DNA of 64,000 bases from CAZGKW01 sp964526295 (GTDB taxonomy: Bacteria > Planctomycetota > Phycisphaerae > FEN-1346): assembly GCA_964526295.1 (NCBI GenBank), contig CAZGKW010000001.1, positions 150,156 through 214,155 on the forward strand, in the 5' to 3' direction. Below the pieces are notes generated by a model. It worked only from the letters and a program-made list of their open reading frames with translations, did no database searches and was not told the DNA's origin. Shown piece by piece: positions 54,830-63,743 of the stretch; the first letter of the stretch is position 1, and every line of letters begins with the position of its first letter. A program made the position numbers and the translations under genes.

Positions 54830-55480
54830 TCAGCCGACGGCCCGGCGGTCCGGCCGCATCCGGAAGTGATGGCGCCGCCAGAACCAGTCCCAGCGGCCGA
54901 ACCACCGGATCCACACGCCGGTGTCAACCCGCTCGGCGCCGACCTTCTTCTTAAACCGGACGGCAGGCGTGTTGAACGCCTCCGAAACGCTGTAGAGGCG
55001 GGTCCGGCGTTCCTTCGCCAGCTCGAGATACGAATGGTACCGGGCGAACAGCGCGATGCCCCGGCCGCGAAACTCGCGGCAGGTATAGGCGTCACGCAGG
55101 TACGCCTCGTCGTCGTCCAACCGGAACACGTGGCCGGCGAACTTCACCCGACGGGTGTTCCACCAGGTGAAGGCGGCAAGCCGGCCCTCGCGACGAACAA
55201 CCAGACACCCTCCGCCGTCGGCGAGCTGCCGCCGGTAGTAGTCTAGGCCGACCCGCCGGTCGGGCAGCTCTGCCATCCGGCGGAAATCGTGCTCGGTCGC
55301 CCGGGAGACTTCGAAGCCATCGAACCGGTCACCCCAGTCGGGCGACCCCATTCGGTCGAGGCCCTCCGCGTAGAAATAGTACGGGGTGATGCGGATGTCG
55401 AAGGCGGCCGGGGCCTCGACCAGGGCCATCCCCGGGCAATGGGCGTAGTAACGGAGCTTGGCCCGGACGAACTCGATCAT
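54830..55480 (-). CDS. GNAT family N-acetyltransferase
   Basis: A 216-aa protein with a GNAT fold; the acetyl-CoA loop is in DAYTCREFRGRGIALFARY (R-G-x-G). Around it are MIEFVRAKLRYYAHCPG, a central GGGCLVVRREGRLAAFTWW strand and ERVDTGVWIRWFGRWDWFW at the end. A GTG at 55525 would add 15 residues; I take the ATG at 55480. Substrate is unknown. The aromatic C-terminus and the setting next to surface-polysaccharide genes suggest acylation of a sugar or lipid, but this is only a guess. Confidence 0.72.
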   Translation of the reverse strand: MIEFVRAKLRYYAHCPGMALVEAPAAFDIRITPYYFYAEGLDRMGSPDWGDRFDGFEVSRATEHDFRRMAELPDRRVGLDYYRRQLADGGGCLVVRREGRLAAFTWWNTRRVKFAGHVFRLDDDEAYLRDAYTCREFRGRGIALFARYHSYLELAKERRTRLYSVSEAFNTPAVRFKKKVGAERVDTGVWIRWFGRWDWFWRRHHFRMRPDRRAVG

Positions 55481-55537
55481 CCGTTTCGTAGCCCCCGCCC
55501 TGTCGTTCCGGCGCCGTGGACTCACCCCAGGGGTGGC

Positions 55538-56374
55538 TCAGACGCCAAGGACGGCACGGGCCTCGCGATGGGTATAGGGTTCCAGGCCGAGCGTCCGGGC
55601 GACGAGCTGGACGCGCTCGACGAGGTCCCGGTTCGTCGCCGGCCGCGTCCGCTCGGCATCGAACCAGATGTTGTCCTCCAGTCCGACCCGCACGCCGCCG
55701 CCCTCCAGGAGGGCCATGGCGTTGACCTTGAGCTGGGCGTGGCCGACCCCGCCGCCGGCCCACAGGGACGCTTCGGGCAGCTCCCGCCGCATCAGGCCGA
55801 GGCTCATCAGGTCGGCCTGGGCACAGGCGACGTTCCCCAGGATCAGGTTGAAATAGTACGGCGGCCGGACGAGGCCTTTGCGGATGAGGTACCGGGCGTA
55901 GTTGATCATCCCGAGGTCGAACGCCTCCAGCTCCGGCCGGATGTTGTGGGATAGCATCTCCCGTGCCAGGGCCTGGATCATCTCCGGGGCGTTGATGCTG
56001 GCCTGTTTGTTGAAGTTCAGGGAGCTGAGCGTCAGACTGCCGAAGTCGGGCTTGGCGTCGCTGTCGAGGTGCAGCACGTCGGATCGCTTGTCGAACTCCT
56101 GGAAGTTGCGGCCGCTCGTCGAGACGCCCAGCACCAGGTCCGGGTGGCGCTTGCGTATGCCCACGATGATCTCGGCATAGAGGTCCCTCTGCCAGGCGGG
56201 CCGGCCGGTGTCCGGGTCGCGGGCGTGGAGGTGGACCATGTTGACGCCGAGGTCGGCCGCCTCCGAGACCTGCTCGACGATCTCGGCCGGGGCGATGGGG
56301 ACGTGCGGCGTCATGTCCCGCGTCGGGATCATCCCGGTGGGGGTAAAGTTGAGGATGAACTTGCGGTCCGGCAT
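55538..56374 (-). CDS. BKACE (DUF849, beta-keto acid cleavage enzyme)
   Basis: A 278-aa enzyme of the 3-keto-5-aminohexanoate cleavage family. Zinc ligands H48 and H50 are in NMVHLHARDPDTG. Other hallmarks are VGVSTSGRNFQEF, the acidic ligand region and GGGVRVGLEDNIWFDA. AGAGAGGAT precedes the ATG. These enzymes condense a beta-keto acid with acetyl-CoA, giving acetoacetate and a CoA ester. The substrate differs between members. It is unrelated to the neighbours and may be part of amino-acid or carnitine catabolism. Confidence 0.88.
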   Translation of the reverse strand: MPDRKFILNFTPTGMIPTRDMTPHVPIAPAEIVEQVSEAADLGVNMVHLHARDPDTGRPAWQRDLYAEIIVGIRKRHPDLVLGVSTSGRNFQEFDKRSDVLHLDSDAKPDFGSLTLSSLNFNKQASINAPEMIQALAREMLSHNIRPELEAFDLGMINYARYLIRKGLVRPPYYFNLILGNVACAQADLMSLGLMRRELPEASLWAGGGVGHAQLKVNAMALLEGGGVRVGLEDNIWFDAERTRPATNRDLVERVQLVARTLGLEPYTHREARAVLGV

Positions 56375-56607
56375 CGCTATCCTCTCTGCGCGCGGCGGGC
56401 ATCCGTCAAGACTTCTATCGGCTGAATCCGCGTTTCGGGACGAGAAAACGAGACCGGCCGGGCCGGCGCCCGCAGGCCCTCGCCCCGGACGGGAGGAACG
56501 CCCGGCAACACGGATGTGACTTGCCCGCGGGACGACATGGGGCTACCGTAAACGCGATGGCCGGACGGGCGTCTCGGAGGGGCATGCCCCGCGGGCAGGA
56601 ATCGTGC

Positions 56608-58989
56608 ATGCGCAGTGGGTCCGCAGCGAATCGCGGAGAGGAAGCCTCCGTCGTCCGGCGGGCCGGGCGGACGGCGGCGCTGGCGGCGGCGGGCGCGGCG
56701 GCGCTGGCGCTGGCTGTCGGGGCGCTGATGGCGTCGGGGACGGCGCCGGTCTGGCTGAGGACGCTTCTCGGACCTGAGCCGGGGGCACCGGCCCTCGTCG
56801 CCCTCGCGTGCTTCCTTCTGTGGCTCGGCGCCGGGCCGGCGTGGGTGGCGTCACGGCTTCCCCGGGGTCCGGGTTCGGCCCTGGGGCTGCCGCTCTGGGC
56901 CTTCCTGGCGGCGCTGCCGCTTTATGGACTGCTCTGGGTCTTTGCGGGCGACTGGATGGCCGAGGGACTCCGGTGGGGCTGGCTCTCGACGGCCCACGTG
57001 GTGACCGTGCTGGCGGTCGGCATGCTCGTCCTGATGCTTGCCGCGACGGTCGCGAGCGTCCCGGTCGCGATGGGGTGGCAAGCGGCCAGCCGGACCATCT
57101 GGCCGCTCGTTCTGCTAGGGACCCCGTGGCTGATGGTGGCGTGGCTGGCGCTGCCGCGGGAGGCCTGGTCCGGTCCCCATTCGGCTATCTTCCGGGCCGG
57201 GCCGGTGCCGGGCGAGGTCCTCGCCGGGGTGGTGCTGGCCTTCGTCGGGGCGAGCGCGGCCCTCCTCGCTCGGGCGTTGTGGCACCGCCTTCGGCTGCTG
57301 ACGGTGGCACTGCCGCTCGCGGCCCTGCTGGCCGTGGCGGGGTGGTTCCTGATGACGGTGGCTCTGGCGTCCGAGGCCGGGCAAGGCGAGGAAGCGTTCC
57401 ACCCGTTTCGGACGCTCGTTCTGGCCGACCCGTCGGCGGAGGTGCCGCCGGCCGGATTGCTCGTCCGGTGGGTGCTCCTCCAGGCGGGGCTCGTGGTGGC
57501 GCTGGCATACGGGCAGGTGATGGCTCTCGCGGGGGAGGTCCGGCCGGCGGCTCTCGCGGAGCCGGTCCGCATCCGCCCCGCCCCCGCACCAGGCGGGCCT
57601 GCGACCAACGCCGCCCCCCCTGCACCGCGGAGACCGATGGATCCGGCACGGGCCGCCCGCGTCTACGGCGTGCTGACCGTCGTCGGCATCGTCCTGGCAA
57701 TCTACGGCAGCCTCGTGCCGCTCGAGGTCCGGCCGGTGCCGCTTTCGAAAGCCATCGAGACCGTCCTGAACCTGCGATACCTGGAACTGGGTATCGGCCG
57801 GCGGGCGGACCTGGTGGCGAACCTGCTCCTGTTCGTGCCCCTGGCGTTCTTCGCCATGGGTGCCCTGACGGGAGCGGGCACGCGGCCGGGGCGGTGGCTG
57901 ATCGGCACGTCGGTCGCTCTTGGCCTGTGGGCGCTGGCGCTGGGGGTCGAGTTCACCCAGATCTGGTTCGCCCCGCGGACGGTCTCCCTGAACGACGTTC
58001 TGGCCGAGTGTACCGGGACGGTCCTGGGGATCGGGGTATGGTTCCTGGTCGGGGGACGGTTCACGCGGTGGTTCCAGGCCCTGTGGCACGAGCGCGACAC
58101 GCAGCGCCTCGCGGTGCTCCTCCTCGGCGGATACACGGTCGCCCTGGTTGTCTTCCAGCTCTTACCGTTCGATCTGGTGATCAGCGGCGAGGAGCTGGTG
58201 CGCGACCTCAAGGGGACGCGACTCAACCTGGTGCCGCTGGCGGACCTGGGCGGGGGGCGCGGGGCATCAGCGGCGGCCAGCGCGGCCGCGTTCCTCCCGG
58301 TCGGATACGCAGCCGCGGTGCGATGGGCCCGCCGACGAGGGCACGTGGTGCTGGGCCTGGCCGCGGGGTTCGCTCTCGCCGCCATGCTCGAAACGCTCCA
58401 GATTTTCATCCACTCGCGATTGACCAGCACGACGGACGTGGTCCTGTCGGCAGGCGGTGCGGGCCTCGGCGGCTGGCTGGCGGTCCACTTCGGCCCGGCC
58501 GCGGTCCGACCCTACCCGCAGCAGGGGGGTTGGCGGGCCCTTTCGTACGCGCTGCGGCTCGGGCTCGCGGTCGGCCTGGTCGGGCTCATACTGGGCCTCA
58601 AGTGGGGGCGGTTCGAGTTCCAATGGCCCGACGAAGGGCTGGGGGCGAGGCTCCGAAGCCTGCTCCAGGTCCCGTTCCGGCACCAGTACTACAACTCGGA
58701 GTTCGAGGCGACCGTCCAGCTCGTGGCGGACGTCGGAAGTGCCGTCGTCGTGGGAATGGTCGTCGCGAGCCTGCTGGACTGGGCGGGCCGGCCGGGACGG
58801 GTCGCGGCGGCGGTCGTGGCGGCCCTGATCGGCATGGTGCCCGAGGCGGGCCAGGTCTTCCTTCCGCAGCATTCGGCCGACCTGACGACGATCGTTCTGG
58901 CGGGCGCGGGGGCCGCGTTCGGGACGCGCCTGTACCGCCCCTTCGTCCGAGTCTTCATCCTGCCGCGGTCATGCGACCTCCGGGAGTAG
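56608..58989 (+). CDS. Large membrane protein with three VanZ-like domains
   Basis: A 793-aa polytopic protein. After about 330 residues of hydrophobic helices there are three VanZ-type units, each with the signature of a conserved E-x2-Q and an R-x4-D: one at FTQIWFAPRTVSLNDVLAE, one at ETLQIFIHSRLTSTTDVVLS and one at EAGQVFLPQHSADLTTIVLA. VanZ proteins often occur with exopolysaccharide and teicoplanin-resistance genes; the biochemical role is unknown. I take the ATG at 56608 (AGGA seven bases before); in-frame ATGs at 56584 and 56557 are alternatives. Triplication in one chain is unusual. Confidence 0.78.
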   Translation: MRSGSAANRGEEASVVRRAGRTAALAAAGAAALALAVGALMASGTAPVWLRTLLGPEPGAPALVALACFLLWLGAGPAWVASRLPRGPGSALGLPLWAFLAALPLYGLLWVFAGDWMAEGLRWGWLSTAHVVTVLAVGMLVLMLAATVASVPVAMGWQAASRTIWPLVLLGTPWLMVAWLALPREAWSGPHSAIFRAGPVPGEVLAGVVLAFVGASAALLARALWHRLRLLTVALPLAALLAVAGWFLMTVALASEAGQGEEAFHPFRTLVLADPSAEVPPAGLLVRWVLLQAGLVVALAYGQVMALAGEVRPAALAEPVRIRPAPAPGGPATNAAPPAPRRPMDPARAARVYGVLTVVGIVLAIYGSLVPLEVRPVPLSKAIETVLNLRYLELGIGRRADLVANLLLFVPLAFFAMGALTGAGTRPGRWLIGTSVALGLWALALGVEFTQIWFAPRTVSLNDVLAECTGTVLGIGVWFLVGGRFTRWFQALWHERDTQRLAVLLLGGYTVALVVFQLLPFDLVISGEELVRDLKGTRLNLVPLADLGGGRGASAAASAAAFLPVGYAAAVRWARRRGHVVLGLAAGFALAAMLETLQIFIHSRLTSTTDVVLSAGGAGLGGWLAVHFGPAAVRPYPQQGGWRALSYALRLGLAVGLVGLILGLKWGRFEFQWPDEGLGARLRSLLQVPFRHQYYNSEFEATVQLVADVGSAVVVGMVVASLLDWAGRPGRVAAAVVAALIGMVPEAGQVFLPQHSADLTTIVLAGAGAAFGTRLYRPFVRVFILPRSCDLRE

Positions 58990-59032
58990 ACGCCCGCAGA
59001 CGCCTGGCCGCAAAGCTCGACCTGAGAGACCC

Positions 59033-60226
59033 GTGCCCGAAACGTCGAAGAAAGCGCGGCCGGCGGTCCTGAGCGCCGCCGCCGCAGCGTTGGCGGTGGT
59101 GGCGTCGGCCCTGGTGCCGGCAACGACCGCGGCGGCAGAGGATCCACGCGACGAAGACCTCCAGCGCAAACGCCAACTGGCCGCCGAGGCCCGAGCCATC
59201 GTCGAGGAATGCCGGCGACGCTTCGGCAACGGCTACCAGACGTGGGTCGACCACCGGCGGCACGTCGTCTACGCCTCGGCCCTCGACGCCCGGTCCACCC
59301 GTTATGCCCGCGGCCTGATCGAAGACCACCTCGACGCCCACCGGCTGGGCCTGTTTCCGCTGCCCCTCAGGTGGAACGTCACGGTCGTCCTGCCCACGGT
59401 GGCCGACTACTACAAGAACCGGGCCGCCGCCAAGGCAGAGGCCAGCGGCTACTACAACGGGGCGACGCGGACGCTGACGAGCATCAGCCTGAGCCGCGTC
59501 CTGCTCCACGAGCTGACTCACGCCCTCCACCACCACGACCAGGTCCTCGTCCACCAGCGGCACGCCGTCTGGGTCTCCGAGGGGCTGGCGTCGCTGTACG
59601 AGTCGGCCGAGGTGGAGGCGGGCCGGCTGGTGCCTCAGGTGGGGCCCGACCTGGTGCGCGTCCAGGAGGACGTGCGGCAGGGGCGGCACCGGCCGCTCGC
59701 CGACCTGTGCGGGATGGATCGGGCGGCGTTTATGGAGGACAACGAGGCGAACTACGCCCAGGCCCGGTACGTGATGGTCTGGCTGGACGGGATGGGGAGT
59801 CTGCGGCACTTCTACAATGCTTACAAGCTGGGCTACGGGTCCGACCCGACGGGGATCGAGGCGCTCGAACGGGTGCTCGAGCGGCCGATCGACGAGATCG
59901 AGGCGGCGTGGCGGGCGTGGGTGCTGGCCCAGCCGGAGCCGTGGCGGCCCGTCTACACCCTGAAGGCCCACCTGGGGATTCGAATGGCCCGGCACCCCGA
60001 GGGGGTCCGCGTCGACGGGATGCTGCCCTGGTCGGCGGCACGACGTGCCGAGAGACTGGAGGTCGGCGACGTGATCACGGCCATCGGCGGCCGGTCGACC
60101 CTGACGCCGCGCGACCTGGCCGCCGTCGTCCAGGGCCACCGGCCCGGCCAGACGGTGGTCATCGAGATCGTCCGCGACGGCCGCCCGACGGTGGTCAACC
60201 AGGTCCTCGGCGCCGTCCGTCCGTGA
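59033..60226 (+). CDS. Secreted zinc metallopeptidase with C-terminal PDZ domain
   Basis: A 397-aa exported protein (signal AVLSAAAAALAVVASALVPA). The gluzincin site is HELTHALHHHDQ near residue 159, with the downstream Glu in WVSEGLASLYE, as in peptidase MA/DUF1570-type enzymes. A C-terminal PDZ domain (about 310-397: RVDGMLPWSAARRAERLEVG, DVITAIGGRSTLTPRDLA) follows. GTG start at 59033 with GAGAG before it. It probably cuts an exported protein and may act with the VanZ gene 43 bases upstream. Confidence 0.83.
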   Translation: MPETSKKARPAVLSAAAAALAVVASALVPATTAAAEDPRDEDLQRKRQLAAEARAIVEECRRRFGNGYQTWVDHRRHVVYASALDARSTRYARGLIEDHLDAHRLGLFPLPLRWNVTVVLPTVADYYKNRAAAKAEASGYYNGATRTLTSISLSRVLLHELTHALHHHDQVLVHQRHAVWVSEGLASLYESAEVEAGRLVPQVGPDLVRVQEDVRQGRHRPLADLCGMDRAAFMEDNEANYAQARYVMVWLDGMGSLRHFYNAYKLGYGSDPTGIEALERVLERPIDEIEAAWRAWVLAQPEPWRPVYTLKAHLGIRMARHPEGVRVDGMLPWSAARRAERLEVGDVITAIGGRSTLTPRDLAAVVQGHRPGQTVVIEIVRDGRPTVVNQVLGAVRP

Positions 60227-61630
60227 TCAGGTCGGGGCTTCTGCCGGCGCCTTCAATTCACTCCGGGTCTTGACGTATCCGGCAGCCGCGACGAGCGCCA
60301 GCGCCGGCAGGGCCGGAAGGTGGTACCGCGGCTGGACCTCGAAGAAGAGGTGCACGCCGAAAAGCAGATACACGTAGAGGATCGCCGGTATCAGCTTCGG
60401 ATGGGTCCATCCGCTCCCTCGCAAGGCCGCCCACCCGCACAGGCCGAACAGCCCGGCCCAAAACAGGAGGGCCAGCCCTTCCAGGACAAGCACCCCCGGG
60501 CGACGGAACCGCTCCGGCACCCAATCGGCCAGCGACCCCGCCCCCAGACTGGCCCCCGACCGGCCCCACATGAACGCCTGCTTCAGGACCATCAAACGCA
60601 GGCACTGGAGGGGGTTCTCTTGCATCCAGCGAAACGCCGCCGCACGCCGCAGCCGGTCCCGGCTGACCTCGTCGTGCTCGCCCGGCACGGGCCCCCGCCG
60701 GCTCCACGTGCCGTACGTCTCGGGATTCATTCCGTTGTAGAGCACGTACCCCCCGTTCGTGGACACGGGCACAAAGGCATCGAGCACGATGTAGTTGCGT
60801 ACGGTCCACGGGGCGACGACTGCGACCATGACGGCGGAGCAGAGGGCCGTCTTGCCGACCGCCGCCAGGCGATCGCCCCGGACGAGCCAGCTCAGAAAGC
60901 ACACCGCCGGGAAGAAGAGAAAGACGGGCCGCACGAGGACGCCGGCGCCGAGCAGCAGCCCCAGCCCTGCCGCGACAAGGTACCCCCGACCGCCGGGCCG
61001 GGCTGCCCGGACTGCCAGGTCGATGGCCCCCGCCGAGAGCAAGACCAGCAGCGACGTCGTGTGCAGGTGCGAGGCGCTCAAGACCAGCGACGGCATCACG
61101 GCCACGACCGCCGTGGCAACCCGGGCCGCCCGGTCGCCCACCGTCTGCCTGCCGAGGTCGTAAACCACCGCCACGGCCGCCGTCGCGATCAGGACGTTCA
61201 TCAGGAACCCGGCGATGGCGTGAGGCGTCGTAAGAGCGTACCAGCCTGCCAGTGCCCCTGGGAAACCCGGCGGCAACCAGGCCGTCTCGCCGTAGCCCTC
61301 GCCGGTCAGCAGGCCGACGGCCAAGGCGTGGTAGTACTTCGAGTCCGAGTACAACGTCGGAGAGCGGAGGAGCATGGCCCCGCCCCGGAGAAGGAGCGCC
61401 AGGGCGAGAACCGCCGCCAGGAACCGGCCCGCGCTCGGCCGGCCAAGAACCGCCAGAACGCGGCGCCGAACGCCCGGCCTCAGGAGGAACGCAGCACCGG
61501 CCAGACCGATCCCTAAAGCCCCGTAGGCCGCCGGGTAACCCCCGAGGATCGGGAAGAGCACCAGCGACACCAGCCATACGACTGAGGACCCGACTCCCAG
61601 CCACCGCCAGACACGCTGCCTGCGGTCCAT
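60227..61630 (-). CDS. GT-C (GT39/ArnT-like) membrane glycosyltransferase
   Basis: A 467-aa protein with about ten membrane segments. The first outer loop has acidic SDSKYYHALA after TLYSD, where GT-C enzymes keep their catalytic Asp. The large loop around TVRNYIVLDAFVPVSTNGGY matches the family. It should transfer a sugar from a polyprenyl phosphate to a lipid or protein in the membrane. Its stop codon abuts that of the metallopeptidase (convergent). It ends the four-gene minus-strand run from cysK. Confidence 0.85.
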   Translation of the reverse strand: MDRRQRVWRWLGVGSSVVWLVSLVLFPILGGYPAAYGALGIGLAGAAFLLRPGVRRRVLAVLGRPSAGRFLAAVLALALLLRGGAMLLRSPTLYSDSKYYHALAVGLLTGEGYGETAWLPPGFPGALAGWYALTTPHAIAGFLMNVLIATAAVAVVYDLGRQTVGDRAARVATAVVAVMPSLVLSASHLHTTSLLVLLSAGAIDLAVRAARPGGRGYLVAAGLGLLLGAGVLVRPVFLFFPAVCFLSWLVRGDRLAAVGKTALCSAVMVAVVAPWTVRNYIVLDAFVPVSTNGGYVLYNGMNPETYGTWSRRGPVPGEHDEVSRDRLRRAAAFRWMQENPLQCLRLMVLKQAFMWGRSGASLGAGSLADWVPERFRRPGVLVLEGLALLFWAGLFGLCGWAALRGSGWTHPKLIPAILYVYLLFGVHLFFEVQPRYHLPALPALALVAAAGYVKTRSELKAPAEAPT

Positions 61631-61680
61631 CGATCACCCCCTGAAGTCTGGTTGCCTGTCGCGTCCCTCGCCCGTCGGGA

Positions 61681-63147
61681 CTACTGGGAGACGGACTCCA
61701 TTGCGGTCTCGTACTCCCGCTTCAGTTCGTGGTTGGCCCACTGGAAGAGGAGGTCGCGGGAGCGGTAGCGAAGCCACGGCCGGTACCACGTCCGGATGCC
61801 AAGTCTGTACCCTAAATTGGCGAATAACAGGTAGCTAGCCGCGCTCAACGGACGCACGATCGCCACTTCCGGCTTTGAGGGGACGGGCACACGCCGTTGA
61901 CGAAGATAGCGACGGAGACTTTCCTGCGCCTGTGGGCCAAACGGCCAGAGAAACCGTCTGTTCGTCGCGGTGCTCCGCTTGCGCATGCCGAACGCGCGGC
62001 GGGGGACGCCCGCCTCCTCCAAAATCCGCCGCGCGATAGGACGGTCATAGCCGGTGCCCAAGGCCCACGGCCGCATCTCCTCAGTCCCCCCCAGACGGTT
62101 GATCTCCTGGGCCCGAGCGGCGCCCCACCAGGGGACGCAGCAATGGAACATGCCTTTGCGAATGCGGAACTCGCCCAGCAACGTATCCATGTCCCCGGCG
62201 AGCACGCTCATGTCGTGGCGGGGACGGTCCCATATTCTGTCGCCGGAGGTGGCGGTGAAGAAGAGGCAGAGCGGATCGGGATAGTCAAACACGGAGAAGT
62301 TGAGGCCGGCCGGCCGCCCCGTCGCCGCCCAGAACGCCACCTCGTCCCGGAACCCCGCCGGCGAGAGGTCGTATTCGCGGCAGGCCAGGCCCAGGCGCTC
62401 GGCCACGCGCTTCCCGGAGTCCGAACCCCGCCACAGGCTCCTCGACCCGCGGATGGTCACGGCCCGCGTGCACCCGGCTTCGCGTGCAATAACGGCCGCG
62501 GCCGGCGAATCGTAGCCGCTCGAGATGCTCGCCAACGGAACCACCCGCTCACGCCGAAGCGGATCGGAGGCGTTCACTCCGAGGGCCCGGGCCGTATCGA
62601 TCAGGAACGTGTGGTAAGCCTCGAAGCTCCCGATCGGCGGCGCCGTCACGGGCTTGGTCACCTCCGCCAGGGCCCGGCCGTCCCATCGAAGGTCGGCGTA
62701 ACCGGCCCGGCTGACGGTCCCACCGACCACGGGAATCGACCGGACGTATTCCCGAATCCCCAGGCTCTCGATCGTGCCGATGTCGTCCCGGTAGCCGGCG
62801 TAGTCGTCGCACAGCGAGAGCCCGGCCCCGGCCAGCAGGATCGGCAGGGAGTTGCTGACACGACACTCGCCGTCCCGTGAGTTCCACCACAGGAAGTCCA
62901 TGCCCGTGCCCGACCCGACGAAAACCACCTCCCTCTTGCGGCACCGGACGCCCGTTCCGAAGACAAGCTCCGTCCGGTCGAAGTCGCCCTCCGGGAAGTC
63001 GCCCGCCCAGACGGCCTCGGCGATCCAGTCGTCGGCCACCTCGACCCTCGGGCCGCGGTAGACGCGGACCGCGGGACGGCCCGGGGCGAGTTCCGCCAGC
63101 CAGGCCAGCTTGGGCCAGCCGGGGACCAGTTCGGATACAAGCTGCAC
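61681..63147 (-). CDS. Asparagine-synthase-like PP-loop protein without glutaminase site
   Basis: A 488-aa protein. The PP-loop is ASISSGYDSPAAAVIAREAG near residues 205-225, as in asparagine synthetase-type ATP pyrophosphatases. Later blocks (GDMDTLLGEFRIRKGMFH, RPIARRILEEAGVPRRAFG) fit that superfamily. The N-terminus lacks the Cys-2 nucleophile of glutamine-hydrolysing enzymes (MQLVSELVPG). It may use ammonia or be inactive as an amidotransferase. GTG start at 63147 overlaps the acyltransferase stop. Such proteins occur in capsule and exosortase clusters. Confidence 0.72.
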   Translation of the reverse strand: MQLVSELVPGWPKLAWLAELAPGRPAVRVYRGPRVEVADDWIAEAVWAGDFPEGDFDRTELVFGTGVRCRKREVVFVGSGTGMDFLWWNSRDGECRVSNSLPILLAGAGLSLCDDYAGYRDDIGTIESLGIREYVRSIPVVGGTVSRAGYADLRWDGRALAEVTKPVTAPPIGSFEAYHTFLIDTARALGVNASDPLRRERVVPLASISSGYDSPAAAVIAREAGCTRAVTIRGSRSLWRGSDSGKRVAERLGLACREYDLSPAGFRDEVAFWAATGRPAGLNFSVFDYPDPLCLFFTATSGDRIWDRPRHDMSVLAGDMDTLLGEFRIRKGMFHCCVPWWGAARAQEINRLGGTEEMRPWALGTGYDRPIARRILEEAGVPRRAFGMRKRSTATNRRFLWPFGPQAQESLRRYLRQRRVPVPSKPEVAIVRPLSAASYLLFANLGYRLGIRTWYRPWLRYRSRDLLFQWANHELKREYETAMESVSQ

Positions 63148-63722
63148 TATCCGTCACCCTTCTCGCCCCCCGGACCAAAGAAGGCCCTCGGCTCGGACAA
63201 CTGCCGAACCGGTCGGGCCGGAATGCCTGCGACCACGGTGTACGGCGGCACGTCCTCGCGGACCACCGACCCGGCACCGACGACGGCCCCAGGGCCGATG
63301 GTGACGCCCGGAAAGATAACCGCATGGGCGCCGATCCAGGCATCCTGGCAGGCCCGGATCGGGCCCACTCGGCAGAACATGCCCTGGGTCTCCGGACGAT
63401 CGAGCAGCCGCGACCGGCCGGGGTAGCAGCTCGTAATGAAGCTGACCCGCGGCCCGACGGCCGCCCGATCCTCGATCGTCACGGCGGGCGGGTCCCTCGC
63501 GATGCCGACAACCAGCGTGCCGAAGCCCGTCTCGACGTCCCGGCCGATGCGGACCCCGGCCCGGCGCAGCAGCAAGTCGCGCACGCGGGGGTATGGTGTG
63601 TGGGCCGCCTTGAGCCGCAGGACCCGCGTCGTGTAGATCCACGAGAAGAGGAAATGGAACCCGTACGAGGGCAGTTCGCCGATCCACTCACGGACCACGG
63701 CGAGAAACCCGCGGATGGGCAT
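63147..63722 (-). CDS. Left-handed beta-helix (hexapeptide) acyltransferase
   Basis: A 191-aa enzyme with hexapeptide repeats from about residue 55 onward (RIGRDVETGFGTLVVG, AVTIEDRAAVGPRVSF, AWIGAHAVIFPGVTIGPGAV) and a C-terminal PPYTVVAGIPARPVRQL typical of O-acetyltransferases (WcaF/maltose O-acetyltransferase type). An N-terminal helix anchors it. It overlaps the next gene (TAGTG) and lies 21 bases downstream of cysK. A role in acylating a surface sugar is likely. Serine acetyltransferase is the other family with this fold next to cysK, but the pattern here fits the polysaccharide type better. Confidence 0.83.
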   Translation of the reverse strand: MPIRGFLAVVREWIGELPSYGFHFLFSWIYTTRVLRLKAAHTPYPRVRDLLLRRAGVRIGRDVETGFGTLVVGIARDPPAVTIEDRAAVGPRVSFITSCYPGRSRLLDRPETQGMFCRVGPIRACQDAWIGAHAVIFPGVTIGPGAVVGAGSVVREDVPPYTVVAGIPARPVRQLSEPRAFFGPGGEKGDG

Positions 63723-63743
63723 AGCGGCCCCCTCCCTCTGCCA

